DNA from: Arthrobacter oryzae | Lineage (GTDB): Bacteria; Actinomycetota; Actinomycetes; Actinomycetales; Micrococcaceae | Assembly: GCF_003634095.1 (NCBI RefSeq) | Contig: NZ_RBIR01000001.1 | Location: 372,001 to 436,000, forward strand | DNA: 64,000 nt | Reading direction: 5' to 3' | Part shown: positions 53,030 to 64,000 of the stretch, piece after piece | Layout of the letters: every line of letters starts with the position of its first letter | Position numbering within the stretch: position 1 is the stretch's first letter | Position numbers and translations under genes: made by a program | Notes under the pieces: generated by a model | Database searches by the model: none | What the model was told of the DNA's origin: nothing | The model's input: the letters and a program-made list of their open reading frames with translations, nothing else

Positions 53030-54598
53030 GTGGTTCGACCCCCTGACAACCGTGCCGACGGAACCGCCCCGCCGGTCCGGTCGGCAGCCGCTGCCCGCCA
53101 CACGGCCGATGCCGCCGTCGGTCCGGCCCGGCATCTCGGTGCCGCCCGGCGGACGCCCAAGTGGCTGAAAATCACCACGGGCGTCATCGCGGTCCTCCTG
53201 GTGGGCGTGATCGCCTTCGGCGCCTACTGGGCCATCCGGCTTCAGGGCAACATCACCACGGCCCCGCTGAGCGCCGGCAGCATGAAATCCGAGAACGCAG
53301 TGAATGACTCGACGGACCGGATGCAGATCCTGATCCTCGGCTCGGACACCCGCGACGGGAAGAACTCCGAGTACGGCAACAGCAACGACTCGACCGGCTA
53401 CGGGCACTCGGACGTGATGATGCTCATGGACATCTCCGCCGACAACAAGCGCGTCAATGTCATCAGCTTCCCGCGCGACCTCCTGGTCGACATCCCCCAG
53501 TGCACTGATCCCAAGACGCACAAGGTCTACCCGGCCCAGAGCGGCGTCATGATCAACTCCGCAATGTCCGAGGCCGGCATCGGCTGCGCCGTGGACACCG
53601 TCAACAAGCTCACCGGCCTCCAGATCGACCACTTCATGATGGCCGACTTCAACGCCGTCAAGGAACTCTCCAACGCCGTCGGCGGCGTGCAGGTGTGCGT
53701 CAGCGACGCCGTCTATGACCCTGACTCGAAGCTTCGGCTTCCCAAAGGCACGTCCACTGTCCAGGGCGAGCAGGCGCTGTCGTTCGTACGCACCCGGCAC
53801 GCCTTCGGCGACGGCGGCGACCTCGGTCGCATCAAGGCGCAGCAGGGATTCCTGTCGTCTTTGACCCGAAAAATCAAGGATGACGGCACCCTTACCAACC
53901 CTTCCCGGATGCTCGGCATCGCTGACGCGATCACCAAGAACCTGACCATCGACGAAGGACTGGCCTCGGTGCCGACGCTGCTTACCGTGGCCAACCGGCT
54001 CAAGAACATCGACGTCGGCAAGGTGGCCTTCGTGGCGACGCCGACCGTGCCGGCCGAATCTGACCCGAACCGGCTGCAGCTGGCCGAGCCGGCAGCGTCC
54101 CAATTGTTCACGGCAATGCGCAACGATGTAGACCTGACGGACCCGACCGCGAAGCCGAGCGCGACCGCGACTGCCCGGGCCACCGCCAAGCCGACGCCGA
54201 GCGCCGCCGCGCCGGCCTACGACAAGACGCTGCAGCCCGTCACAGTGGCCAACGGTTCAGGAGTGCCCGCCCGGACCCAGGCGATCATGCAGACCCTCCA
54301 GGGCGCCGGCTTCACGCAGGTGGGCCAACTAACAGCACAGCCTGTCGCGAAAACGGCTGTCTATTATGGCGCGAACTTCGCCGACGTGGCCGCCGACGTT
54401 GCGGCTCTGCTCGGGGTGGCTCCGGGCCAGGTGCTCCCGGCCGCCGGAGTCGCCGGAGTCCAGGTCTACTTGGGTGCCGACTTTGCCAACGGCGCTCCGA
54501 CCGCCAACGCGGCTCCTGCGCTGCCCAAGGACATCGTCAACCAGACCGCGGGCGACACTGTTTGCCAGAAGGCGAATCCGGAGTTGATCACCCGTTAG
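53030..54598 (+). CDS. LytR-CpsA-Psr (LCP) family protein with LytR_C domain
   Basis: 522 residues. A short cytoplasmic N terminus, one membrane span at about 45-70 (ITTGVIAVLLVGVIAFGAYW), then the extracellular LCP domain: ILILGSDTRDGKN, VMMLMDISADNKRVNVISFP followed by the RDLLVDIP region, and QALSFVRTRH. A Thr/Ala/Pro-rich linker leads to a C-terminal LytR_C domain (VTVANGSGVPARTQAIMQTL). LCP enzymes attach glycopolymers such as arabinogalactan or teichoic-type polymers to peptidoglycan. Confidence 0.93.
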   Translation: MVRPPDNRADGTAPPVRSAAAARHTADAAVGPARHLGAARRTPKWLKITTGVIAVLLVGVIAFGAYWAIRLQGNITTAPLSAGSMKSENAVNDSTDRMQILILGSDTRDGKNSEYGNSNDSTGYGHSDVMMLMDISADNKRVNVISFPRDLLVDIPQCTDPKTHKVYPAQSGVMINSAMSEAGIGCAVDTVNKLTGLQIDHFMMADFNAVKELSNAVGGVQVCVSDAVYDPDSKLRLPKGTSTVQGEQALSFVRTRHAFGDGGDLGRIKAQQGFLSSLTRKIKDDGTLTNPSRMLGIADAITKNLTIDEGLASVPTLLTVANRLKNIDVGKVAFVATPTVPAESDPNRLQLAEPAASQLFTAMRNDVDLTDPTAKPSATATARATAKPTPSAAAPAYDKTLQPVTVANGSGVPARTQAIMQTLQGAGFTQVGQLTAQPVAKTAVYYGANFADVAADVAALLGVAPGQVLPAAGVAGVQVYLGADFANGAPTANAAPALPKDIVNQTAGDTVCQKANPELITR

Positions 54599-54603
54599 GC
54601 AAC

Positions 54604-54660
54604 GGCATTAAGGCCAAGGCCCCGTCCAGATTCTTCTGGACGGGGCCTTGGCCTTATGCC
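54604..54660. terminator. Very strong bidirectional hairpin between LCP and M13 peptidase genes
   Basis: Arms 54604-54630 and 54635-54660 pair over 26 bases with one bulged T and a TTCT loop. It serves as terminator for both convergent genes. Confidence 0.88.
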
Positions 54661-54720
54661 GGGTGTCGCACTTCGGGTCCGCGGGCCATCGGCGGCCCCG
54701 GAACCGCCGATGGCTGATGG

Positions 54721-56673
54721 TCACCAGATGCTGACGCGCTCCTGCGGTGGCATCCACATGCCGTCCAGCTCGGTGACACCGAAAGCTGCATGGAAGGCGT
54801 CGAGGTTCTTGGCGATCGCGTTGGTGCGGAACTCGTTGGGGGAGTGCGGGTCCGTGGCGAGCCGGCGGATGGCCTCCTCGTTCCGCATGACCTGCCGCCA
54901 CCCCGCGGCCCAGGACGCGAAGAACCGCTGGACGCCCGTCAACCCGTCGAGCACCGGGGGTTCCTGCCCGTCGAGGCTGATCAGATAGGCCTTGTAGGCA
55001 ATGGTGAGGCCGCCGAGGTCGCCGATGTTCTCACCGAGGGTGAGCTTGCCGTTGACGTTGTGGCCGGGCGCAGCGGTGGGGGAAAGGGCATCGAACTGCG
55101 CCACCAACCGGGAGGTGAGGGCCTCGAAGGCCGTCCGGTCCTCCTCGGTCCACCAGTTCCGGAGCAGCCCGTTGCCGTCGTACTGCGATCCCTGGTCATC
55201 GAAGCCGTGGCCGATTTCATGCCCGATTATGGCGCCGATGCCCCCATAGTTGACGGCGTCGTCGGCGTCGGCGGTGAAGAACGGGGGCTGCAGGATGGCG
55301 GCCGGGAACACGATCTCGTTCAGGAGCGGGTGGTAGTAGGCGTTGACCGTTTGCGGGGTCATGAGCCATTTCTCGCGGTCCACGGGCTTGCCGACCTCGT
55401 CGAGGTGCCGGTCGACGTCGGCGCTGTGGCCGCGCTCGACATTCCCGAGCAGGTCGGCGGGATCGATCTCCACGGCGGAGTAATCGATCCACTTGTCCGG
55501 GTAGCCGATCTTGCCGCGGAAGGAGTCTAGTTTCTTCAGGGCCTCCAGCTTCGTTGCCTCGCCCATCCACTCCAGCCCCGTGATGGAGTCCCGGTAGGCG
55601 GCGATCAGGTTGGCGACGAGGGACTGCATGCGTGCCTTGTTGCCCTCGGGAAAATGTTCGGCGACGTAGATCTGGCCGACGGCCTCCCCGAGGGCCGCCT
55701 CGACCACCGCGACGCCGCGCTTCCAACGGTCCTTGATCCGTGGCGTGCCGCTCAAGGTAGTGCCGTAGAACGCGAAGTTCGCGTCCACGAAGGCGGCGGA
55801 CAGGTACGGCGCGGCAGAGCTGACCACCCGCATGGCGAGCCATTCCTGCCAGGTTGCCAGCGGTTCGGTATCTAGCAGCGAGGCCGCGCCGGAGAAGAAA
55901 TCGGGGGTGCTCATGACCAGTTCGGCACGCTTCTCCGGCACGATGCCGGCGGCGTCGAACCAGTCGGCCAGCAGCGGGAACAGTTCGGCAGCCTCGCCGG
56001 CGGACTTCAGGTTGTAGGTCTTCTGCGGGTTCCGCAGTGTCACGTTGTCCCAGTGATGCGAGGCCAGTGCCGTTTCCAGCGCCACTACCCGTGCGGCCGC
56101 CCCCGCGGGGTCGGCCAGCTCCGCCAAGCCCAGCATGGCCTGGACGTGCTCCCGGTAAGCCTGGACCATCGGTGCGAACTTCTCTTCACGGTAATACGAC
56201 TCGTCCGGCAGTCCGAGGCCGCCCTGGCCGGTGTAGAGCAGGATCCGGTCCGGGTTTCCGGCATCCGGGGCGGGATAGATGTAGAAGAGTCCCGCGACGT
56301 CGGCGCGGAACAGCCGTCCGGCCAGGGCCACGAGGTCGGCCACCGACGTCGTGGCGAACACCTCGGCCAGCCGTGCCCGGAGCGGGTCCAGGCCTTTCGC
56401 TTCCGCCGCGGCCTCGTCCATGAAGCTGTTGTAAAGGTCGCCGATCTTCCGTTCGACGCCGGCAGCCTCGACGCCGCGGGCGGCCGCCCGCTCGATGATC
56501 TCCTTCACGGCGAGTTCCGAAGCATCGCGCAGCGCCGTAAAGGTGCCCTCCAGCGGCCGGTCGTCCGGAATTACCGTGGTCTTGAGCCAGCCGCCGTTCA
56601 CGTGCTGGTACAGGTCATCCTGCGGGCGGACGCTGGCGTCAAAGGTGGACTTGTCGATCCCCGAAAGTGGCAC
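54721..56673 (-). CDS. M13 family metallopeptidase
   Basis: 650 residues. The zinc site HEIGH is at about 485-489 in IGHEIGHGFDDQGSQYDG, with the downstream Glu in LGENIGDLGGLTIAYKAY and NAYYHPLLNEIVFPAAIL before it. The N terminus, MPLSGIDKSTFDASVRPQDD then LYQHVNGGWL, has no signal peptide, so it is probably cytoplasmic. The family is neprilysin/PepO-like and cuts short peptides. Confidence 0.93.
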   Translation of the reverse strand: MPLSGIDKSTFDASVRPQDDLYQHVNGGWLKTTVIPDDRPLEGTFTALRDASELAVKEIIERAAARGVEAAGVERKIGDLYNSFMDEAAAEAKGLDPLRARLAEVFATTSVADLVALAGRLFRADVAGLFYIYPAPDAGNPDRILLYTGQGGLGLPDESYYREEKFAPMVQAYREHVQAMLGLAELADPAGAAARVVALETALASHHWDNVTLRNPQKTYNLKSAGEAAELFPLLADWFDAAGIVPEKRAELVMSTPDFFSGAASLLDTEPLATWQEWLAMRVVSSAAPYLSAAFVDANFAFYGTTLSGTPRIKDRWKRGVAVVEAALGEAVGQIYVAEHFPEGNKARMQSLVANLIAAYRDSITGLEWMGEATKLEALKKLDSFRGKIGYPDKWIDYSAVEIDPADLLGNVERGHSADVDRHLDEVGKPVDREKWLMTPQTVNAYYHPLLNEIVFPAAILQPPFFTADADDAVNYGGIGAIIGHEIGHGFDDQGSQYDGNGLLRNWWTEEDRTAFEALTSRLVAQFDALSPTAAPGHNVNGKLTLGENIGDLGGLTIAYKAYLISLDGQEPPVLDGLTGVQRFFASWAAGWRQVMRNEEAIRRLATDPHSPNEFRTNAIAKNLDAFHAAFGVTELDGMWMPPQERVSIW

Positions 56674-56777
56674 GGATGCTCCTTTGAGTGGCAGCCCGGC
56701 ACCGGAGCGTGAGCCGGTGCCCGGTCTGCATGGTGGACGTTGCGGTGGTATGGCTCCTTCATCTTACGCACCCGTGT

Positions 56778-56783
56778 TACTGT
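56778..56783 (+). promoter_or_regulatory. Probable -10 box of the leuA leader transcript
   Basis: TACTGT ends three bases before the leader ATG at 56787 and six before its second codon GTG 56790, so the leader peptide would be translated leaderless. No good -35 box is visible. Confidence 0.4.
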
Positions 56784-56786
56784 GAA

Positions 56787-58666
<1,880 letters not shown>

Positions 58667-58675
58667 GTTGTCAGC

Positions 58676-58708
58676 CACTGCGCCGCCGGTTCATCCGGCG
58701 GCGCAGTG
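58676..58708. terminator. 14-bp hairpin after leuA
   Basis: Arms 58676-58689 and 58695-58708 pair perfectly with a TTCAT loop, 10 bases after the leuA stop. Probable leuA terminator. Confidence 0.75.
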
Positions 58709-58759
58709 CTGCTTTCCGCAATGGCAGCGTTTTCCCGAAAGACAGTGCGAAGATTAACC

Positions 58760-59515
58760 GTGGCCCAACCTTCCTCCTATGCCTCCCGCGCGTACCGCGA
58801 TGACGCCGTCGTGCTGCGCACGCATAAACTAGGCGAGGCCGACCGCATCATCACCCTGCTGACCAAGCACCATGGCCAGGTCCGGGCGGTGGCGAAGGGC
58901 GTCCGCCGCACGTCCAGCCGGTTCGGAGCCAGGCTGGAACCGTTCATGGTTGCCGACCTCCAACTGATTTCCGGGCGTACCCTGGACGTTGTCACGCAGG
59001 CCGTGGCCAAGGGGGCCTACGGCAGCAACATCGCGGCGGACTATGGCCGGTACACCGTGGCGGCCGCCATGACTGAAACGGCGGAGAAGCTCACCGACGT
59101 CGACGGCGAGGCCGGCACCGCCCAGTACAACCTGCTGGTCGGGGCGCTGGCGTCGCTAAGCCGGGGCGACCACGCAGCCGAACTCATCTTGGACTCCTAC
59201 CTGCTCCGCGCCCTCGCGACCGGTGGCTGGGCGCCCAGTTTCACCGATTGCGCCCGGTGCGGCGCAGCGGGCCCGCATGCTGCCTTCTCCGCACCGCTGG
59301 GCGGCATGGTCTGCCACAACTGCCGGCCGCCAGGTTCCCCGGCGCCGGCTGCGGAAACGGTGCTCCTGCTGGGCGCCCTGCTCACCGGGAACTGGACGAC
59401 GGCGGATGCCTCGGCGTCCGTGCACCGCCGGGAAGCGGCCGGCCTCGTGGCCAGCTACCTGCAGTGGCATTTGGAACGAGTCCTGAAATCCCTCAAACAT
59501 GTGGAGCGAACGTAG
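58760..59515 (+). CDS. recO: DNA repair protein RecO
   Basis: 251 residues from GTG 58760. The N-terminal OB fold has [21 protein letters not shown] four-Cys zinc site is in [13 protein letters not shown] and [10 protein letters not shown]. It loads RecA with RecR in RecF-pathway repair. An upstream ATG at 58706 would add 18 residues unlike the family. It is followed by uppS, a common pair. Confidence 0.93.
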   Translation: MAQPSSYASRAYRDDAVVLRTHKLGEADRIITLLTKHHGQVRAVAKGVRRTSSRFGARLEPFMVADLQLISGRTLDVVTQAVAKGAYGSNIAADYGRYTVAAAMTETAEKLTDVDGEAGTAQYNLLVGALASLSRGDHAAELILDSYLLRALATGGWAPSFTDCARCGAAGPHAAFSAPLGGMVCHNCRPPGSPAPAAETVLLLGALLTGNWTTADASASVHRREAAGLVASYLQWHLERVLKSLKHVERT

Positions 59516-59517
59516 AA

Positions 59518-60387
59518 GTGGCACTGGGAAGAAGCTTGGGAAGGAACCTGGAGAAGAACCAGGCGAAGCAGGCCAACGCAAGGCGGCGCACAGCGCCGGT
59601 GGTGGCCCCGTACCCGCATCCGTCAGGCGCTGTTCCGCCCGCCATTCCCGCCGAATTCATCCCCCGGCACGTGGCGATTGTCATGGACGGCAACGGTCGC
59701 TGGGCGAACCAGCGCGGGCTGCCCCGGATCGAGGGACACAAGGCGGGGGAGCCTGCCCTCCTTGACGTCATGGCCGGCGCGATCGAGCTCGGGATCGAGC
59801 ACGTCAGCGTGTATGCCTTCTCCACCGAGAACTGGCGCCGCTCCCCGGAAGAGGTGCGGTTCCTCATGGGATTCAACAAGGACGTGCTCCGCCGGCAGCG
59901 GAACCAGCTCGATGACTGGGGTGTCCGCATCCGCTGGTCCGGGCGGCGCCCGAAACTGTGGGGCTCGGTGATCCGCGAACTCGAGGAAGCCGAGGACTAC
60001 ACCAGGGGCAACAGCACCTGCACATTGAACATGTGCGTCAACTACGGCGGACGCGCCGAGATCGCCGACGCCGTCGCCGCGATCGCGGAGGAAGTCGCCC
60101 ATGGCCGGCTCAAACCGGGCGCCATCACCGAACGCACCATCCAGAAGTTCCTCGACGAGCCCGACCTGCCGGACGTGGACCTGTTCCTGCGCAGCTCCGG
60201 CGAGCAGCGGCTGTCCAACTTCATGCTGTGGCAATCGGCCTACGCCGAGTTCGTCTTCATGGACACGCTGTGGCCGGACGTGGACCGGCGGACGCTGTGG
60301 GACGCGGTGGAGATCTACGCCCAGCGGGACCGGCGCTACGGGGGAGCGGTTGATGCCGCTCCGGCCGCCGGGGCCGAGGGCACCTAG
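59518..60387 (+). CDS. uppS: Isoprenyl transferase (undecaprenyl/decaprenyl diphosphate synthase)
   Basis: 289 residues from GTG 59518. The cis-prenyltransferase site is [20 protein letters not shown] with catalytic Asp57, then [21 protein letters not shown] and the C-terminal [21 protein letters not shown] basic N-terminal extension of about 45 residues is usual in actinobacteria. It makes the lipid carrier for cell-wall synthesis. Two bases separate it from recO. Confidence 0.95.
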   Translation: MALGRSLGRNLEKNQAKQANARRRTAPVVAPYPHPSGAVPPAIPAEFIPRHVAIVMDGNGRWANQRGLPRIEGHKAGEPALLDVMAGAIELGIEHVSVYAFSTENWRRSPEEVRFLMGFNKDVLRRQRNQLDDWGVRIRWSGRRPKLWGSVIRELEEAEDYTRGNSTCTLNMCVNYGGRAEIADAVAAIAEEVAHGRLKPGAITERTIQKFLDEPDLPDVDLFLRSSGEQRLSNFMLWQSAYAEFVFMDTLWPDVDRRTLWDAVEIYAQRDRRYGGAVDAAPAAGAEGT

Positions 60388-60477
60388 GCAGCCTCTCACG
60401 GGGATTGCCGACGGGGATTGACGGGAAACCGCCGGAGGCCGGCGCGGGTGAACGGTCACGGGCCGTCGTGGGCCGCG

Positions 60478-61488
60478 TCAGTCGAACACGTAGGCCCTGA
60501 TCCATCGGGACAGCCGCGCGTACGCGTCCGCACGGACCCGGGGTGCGGAAAGGAAGACGTCGTGCAGGGCGCCGTCAATCCGTTCCAGCGTGACGGTGCG
60601 GCCCAGGCTGAGGGCGCGCAGGGCGATCGTGTTCACGTCCAGGACCGCGTCTGTGCTGCGCATCGATTCCTTCCAGAACATCCCGTTGGCGCTCGCTCCC
60701 GAAATCAGGACAAGGATGGGCACCTCGATGTTCAGCCCGCGGGCCACCCTGGCCTGGCCGGCGAGTACGGCGCTGAGCCAGCCGGCGCGGACCGGAAAGG
60801 CGTGCGGCGGGCGGTAGGCGTCGTCCAAGGCCCATTCCCCTTCCGCGGAGCTGCTGATGCTGCGCCAGTAGAAGGCTCTTTCCGGGAGCCGGATCACCGA
60901 CTCGGGCCAGAACCGGGCGAAGGGCTCCACCATGGTCCTTGCGGCCCGGCGCAGGGCCGGGCTGCCATGAACCTCCAGCCACGGGCTGTCGAGGACCAGC
61001 TGCGCGGCCACCCCGGGGTGCCTGTCGGCCCACAGCGCAGCGATCAGGCCGCCGGTCGAATGGCCCATGAGGGTCAGCAGCGGTGCCGCGCCGCCCGGCC
61101 GGAGCGAGCCGATGATGCCGATCGCCGCCGTGATTTCGGCGTCGTAGTTGTCCAGGTCCGAAACGTAGCCGCCGTGGGTGCCCGGCCGCAGGCTGCGGCC
61201 GTGGTTGTGCATGTCCAGCGCGAAGAACTCGAATCCCTTGCCGGTCCAGAATTCCGCGAGCTCCTCGTTGAAGAAGTAGTCACTCCAACCATGCAGGAAG
61301 AGCACCGCCCGGTCCGGCGGCGCGGCCGGGGCCCCGGGGCCACGTTCCCCTGAGAGTTCCGCGGCCTCAGCCGGTCCGTGGGGCGTATGGCGGACCAAGG
61401 TGGCGGTGCGCAGCACGCCATCGGCGCCGGCGGCCTCGAAGGCGCACGCCTGGAAGTCATCCCCCAGTATGTCGGTCCGCCACTGCAT
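60478..61488 (-). CDS. Alpha/beta hydrolase (monoacylglycerol lipase-like)
   Basis: 336 residues. Oxyanion segment LFLHGWSDYFF (HGW at 66-68), nucleophile Ser144 in GHSTGGL, and catalytic His in GALHDVFLSAPRVR near the C terminus. The LDMHNHGRSLRPGTHGG part is like lysophospholipase and monoacylglycerol lipase. Substrate not known. Confidence 0.85.
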   Translation of the reverse strand: MQWRTDILGDDFQACAFEAAGADGVLRTATLVRHTPHGPAEAAELSGERGPGAPAAPPDRAVLFLHGWSDYFFNEELAEFWTGKGFEFFALDMHNHGRSLRPGTHGGYVSDLDNYDAEITAAIGIIGSLRPGGAAPLLTLMGHSTGGLIAALWADRHPGVAAQLVLDSPWLEVHGSPALRRAARTMVEPFARFWPESVIRLPERAFYWRSISSSAEGEWALDDAYRPPHAFPVRAGWLSAVLAGQARVARGLNIEVPILVLISGASANGMFWKESMRSTDAVLDVNTIALRALSLGRTVTLERIDGALHDVFLSAPRVRADAYARLSRWIRAYVFD

Positions 61489-61533
61489 CGATTTCCTCCT
61501 GCCCGCTGACTCTGCCGCTGGTTGCGTCCCTTG

Positions 61534-63228
61534 CTACACTGCCGCCGCTGCGGCGCGGCCCGCCGACCGGCCGGAGAAGAGGCACCCGCCCAGGAACGTT
61601 CCCTCGAGTGCCCGGTAGCCGTGGATGCCGCCGCCGCCAAACCCGGCGGCTTCACCGGCGGCGAACAGTCCCGGCACGGGTTGCCCGGCGGAGTCGAGGA
61701 CCCGTGACTGCAGGTCCGTCCGGAGGCCGCCGAGGCTCTTGCGTGTGAGAACGGAGAGCCTGACGGCCAGCAGGGGGCCGTGGCGCGGATCCAGCAGCCG
61801 GTGCGGTGGTGCCACCCGCATGATCTTGTCCGTGGCGAAGCGGCGGGCGGCCCGGATGGCAGCCAGCTGCGGATCCTTGCCTAGTCCGCTGGAAAACTGC
61901 CGGTCCCGGGCGCGGACCAGCGTGTCTAGGGCCGCGGGGTCGATGAGGTTTCCGCCCGCCAGATCGTTCATTTTCCCGGCAAGCTGCGTCGGAGACCCGG
62001 CCTGGAGGAAGTCGACGCCGCGGTCCAGGAACCGTTGCAGGGGCGTGTCGCCGCCAGGCCTTCGCCTCGCCGCCAGCAGCCGGACATCCTTGCCGGTGAG
62101 GTCCGGGTTCTGCTCCGAGCCGGACAGGGCGAACTCCTTCAGGGCGATTGTCCTGTTCAGGACAAACCAGGAATGGTCATGCCCCGTCGCCAGGATGTGG
62201 CGCAGGGCGCCGAGGGAATCGAAGCCGGGAAACAGGGGAGGGGGGAGCGGGCGACCCGTGGCGTCCAGCCACAGGGCGGACGGTCCCGGCAGGATCCGGA
62301 TGCCGTGCCGGGGCCAGACCGGGGCATGGTTGTGGATTCCCTCCGGGTAGTGCCACATCCGGTCGCCGTTGATGAGGCTGCCGCCGGCACGGCTGACGGC
62401 CGGCAGGAAGTCCCCGTCCACGGAGGCGGGCACGCCGCTCAACATAGTTTCGGGCGCCGCGGCTTCCGGCCACTGGTCGCGGACCATGGTGTGGTTGCCG
62501 CCGATCCCGCCGGTCGTCACCACCACGGCCGCCGCGGCGGCCTCGAAACCGCCGGCCGTGCGCCGGTTGGACGCTTCACCCCGCCCCGCGGTGCTGGCCT
62601 CGAGCAGCTCGCCGCGCACCCCGCTCACCCGTCCGGCCGTCTTGATGAGCTCGGTGGCGCGGTGCCGGAAGTGAAAGCTCACGCGACCGGCGGCGACGCC
62701 ATCGCGGAGTTTGGCAAGGAAGGGCGCTACCAGTGCAGGTCCCGTGCCCCACGCGACATGGAAGCGCGGGACCGTGTTGCCGTGGCCGTCCGGGCCGTAG
62801 CCGCCGCGCTCGGCCCACTGCACCAGGGGGAACAGCCCCACGCCCAGGGAGGTGAGCCAGGCCCGTTTCTCGCCGGAGGCGAAGTTCACGTACGCAGCCG
62901 CCCACTCCTTCGCCTGTGCGTCCTCCGGCCGGTCGAATCCGGCGGACGCATGCCAGTCGGCGAAGGCCAACTCCTCGCTGTCCCGCACCCCCAGCCGCCG
63001 CTGTTCGGGGGAGTTGACCAGGAAGAGGCCACCGAAGGACCAGTGGGCCTGGCCGCCGACGGACGCCTCCGGCTCCTGATCCAGCACCGCCACCCGCCGG
63101 CCCGCGGCATAGGCCTGGGCCGCCGCCACGAGGCCGGCCAGTCCCGCGCCGATCACCACGACGTCGGCCTCGATCCGGGGATCCCGGGCCCCGCGTCCGC
63201 CCGTCCCGACACCGTCATTGCTGGTCAT
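61534..63228 (-). CDS. FAD-binding dehydrogenase (fumarate reductase/KstD-type flavoprotein)
   Basis: 564 residues. N-terminal FAD motif [20 protein letters not shown] (GAGLAG at 28-33) and the C-terminal [20 protein letters not shown]. The insert with [20 protein letters not shown] is like the family of KstD-related dehydrogenases often annotated only as FAD-binding dehydrogenase. It may dehydrogenate a cyclic ketone; substrate unknown. It is 45 bases upstream of the hydrolase, so they are probably one operon. Confidence 0.87.
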   Translation of the reverse strand: MTSNDGVGTGGRGARDPRIEADVVVIGAGLAGLVAAAQAYAAGRRVAVLDQEPEASVGGQAHWSFGGLFLVNSPEQRRLGVRDSEELAFADWHASAGFDRPEDAQAKEWAAAYVNFASGEKRAWLTSLGVGLFPLVQWAERGGYGPDGHGNTVPRFHVAWGTGPALVAPFLAKLRDGVAAGRVSFHFRHRATELIKTAGRVSGVRGELLEASTAGRGEASNRRTAGGFEAAAAAVVVTTGGIGGNHTMVRDQWPEAAAPETMLSGVPASVDGDFLPAVSRAGGSLINGDRMWHYPEGIHNHAPVWPRHGIRILPGPSALWLDATGRPLPPPLFPGFDSLGALRHILATGHDHSWFVLNRTIALKEFALSGSEQNPDLTGKDVRLLAARRRPGGDTPLQRFLDRGVDFLQAGSPTQLAGKMNDLAGGNLIDPAALDTLVRARDRQFSSGLGKDPQLAAIRAARRFATDKIMRVAPPHRLLDPRHGPLLAVRLSVLTRKSLGGLRTDLQSRVLDSAGQPVPGLFAAGEAAGFGGGGIHGYRALEGTFLGGCLFSGRSAGRAAAAAV

Positions 63229-63402
63229 GGCTTCATGCTAACTCGCCCCGGTTCACTTCCGGCGCCGCGCCTGTGGCGCGCGGCGCCGCAGGCACAGCCG
63301 CGGCCGCTGGCGCAGGCACGATTGGCGCCACGCCGGCAGTCACACCACGGCACGCCGAGGGTCCGGTTTGGTCTGGGCGGTTCCAACCGGAAAACTAGAG
63401 CC

Positions 63403-64000
63403 ATGCGCGTATATCCCACAATCTTCCGGCTGGCCTTCTCATGGATGGACGCCGAACGCGCCCACAAGATCGGGTTCCGGGCGATCCGCCTGGCCCACAG
63501 TTGCGGCGCAGGCCGGGTGCTGCAGAAGTTCACCGCCCCGGCGGCCTCGCTGCAGACCCAGGCGTTCGGACTGACCTTCCCCTCGCCGTTCGGCCTCGCG
63601 GCGGGCTTCGACAAGGAAGGCCACGGCATCGAGGCGCTGGCCGAGCTCGGCTTCGGCCACGTGGAAGTCGGTACCATCACCGGTCAGGCCCAGCCCGGCA
63701 ACCCGGCGCCCCGGCTGTTCCGCCTCGTGGAAGACAGGGCGGTCATCAACCGGATGGGCTTCAATAACGATGGCGCCGCGGCGGTGGCCCCGCGCCTGAA
63801 GTCCGCCCGCGCCGCCCTGCAGCGCCAGCACCCCGGCGTGCGGCCCGTGATCGGGGTGAACATCGGCAAGAGCAAAGTGGTGGGACTCGACGATGCGGTC
63901 TCGGATTACCTGATCAGCGCGCGCAGCCTCGCTCCGGCCGCGGACTATCTTGTGGTCAACGTCAGCTCGCCCAACACGCCCGGCCTGCGGCTGCTGCAGG
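63403..64000 (+). CDS. pyrD: Dihydroorotate dehydrogenase (quinone), N-terminal part
   Basis: The first 199 codons are in the window; the gene runs off the end. [20 protein letters not shown] is the membrane-associating helix of class 2 enzymes, followed by [40 protein letters not shown] and [13 protein letters not shown]. It oxidises dihydroorotate to orotate with quinone as acceptor. Its start follows a TAGAG box by a few bases; leaderless translation is possible. Confidence 0.95.
   Translation, partial: MRVYPTIFRLAFSWMDAERAHKIGFRAIRLAHSCGAGRVLQKFTAPAASLQTQAFGLTFPSPFGLAAGFDKEGHGIEALAELGFGHVEVGTITGQAQPGNPAPRLFRLVEDRAVINRMGFNNDGAAAVAPRLKSARAALQRQHPGVRPVIGVNIGKSKVVGLDDAVSDYLISARSLAPAADYLVVNVSSPNTPGLRLLQ

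Overview
The window is a high-GC actinobacterial chromosome segment, most likely from an Arthrobacter/Pseudarthrobacter-type member of the Micrococcaceae. This is inferred from the many GTG and TTG starts, the actinobacterial integration host factor mihF beside pyrF and gmk, a PriA without a visible helicase ATP site, leucine-codon leader peptides before leuS and leuA, HrcA/CIRCE control of a dnaJ, and an arsRBOCT-style arsenic cluster. No rRNA or tRNA gene, IS element, prophage or CRISPR array was found. Most of the window is core chromosome.

Layout. 1-6909: end of pyrF, then mihF, gmk, rpoZ, coaBC, metK and priA on the plus strand. 6910-7912: about 1 kb of non-coding repeats between convergent genes, made of a 9-bp tandem repeat and then an array of hairpin modules. 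7913-10803: glycosyltransferase, alpha/beta hydrolase and aldo/keto reductase on the minus strand. 10902-16341: a SorC-type regulator divergent from glpD-glpF-glpK for glycerol uptake and oxidation, closed by a 20-bp hairpin. 16480-20563: leuS behind a Leu-codon attenuator, then a DegV protein. 20657-26327: two small unknown proteins, the comEA-comEC-holA block, and rpsT facing it.

26526-36388: an orphan PemK/MazF-like protein, lepA-hemW, two DUF proteins (DUF4870, DUF3097), a CIRCE operator with hrcA-dnaJ-rsmE-type heat-shock and ribosome genes, and a GerMN lipoprotein. 36711-38916: a single-chain PheS-like ligase of unknown function with a strongly folded 5' leader, and a thioredoxin-like/DinB fusion. 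38964-43875: an arsenic island with arsO-like oxidoreductase, thioredoxin reductase, arsC and acr3 on the minus strand, divergent from arsR and an arsN-like acetyltransferase.

43903-48893: accessory minus-strand and small genes (SDR, NUDIX, a methyltransferase lacking its SAM motif I, APH-like kinase, tautomerase, GNAT, flavin reductase). 49055-52884: phoH-ybeY-corC-era, a ribosome-maturation operon. 53030-60387: LCP cell-wall ligase, M13 peptidase, leuA with its own Leu-codon attenuator, recO and uppS. 60478-64000: an alpha/beta hydrolase, an FAD dehydrogenase and the start of pyrD.

The signals most worth following are the hairpin repeat array at 7060-7810, the folded leader of the PheS-like gene that pairs its own ribosome binding site, the matched leaderless Leu leader peptides of leuS and leuA, and the arsR-arsN translational coupling. 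All functional calls come from reading motifs and gene order by eye; no database search was run.
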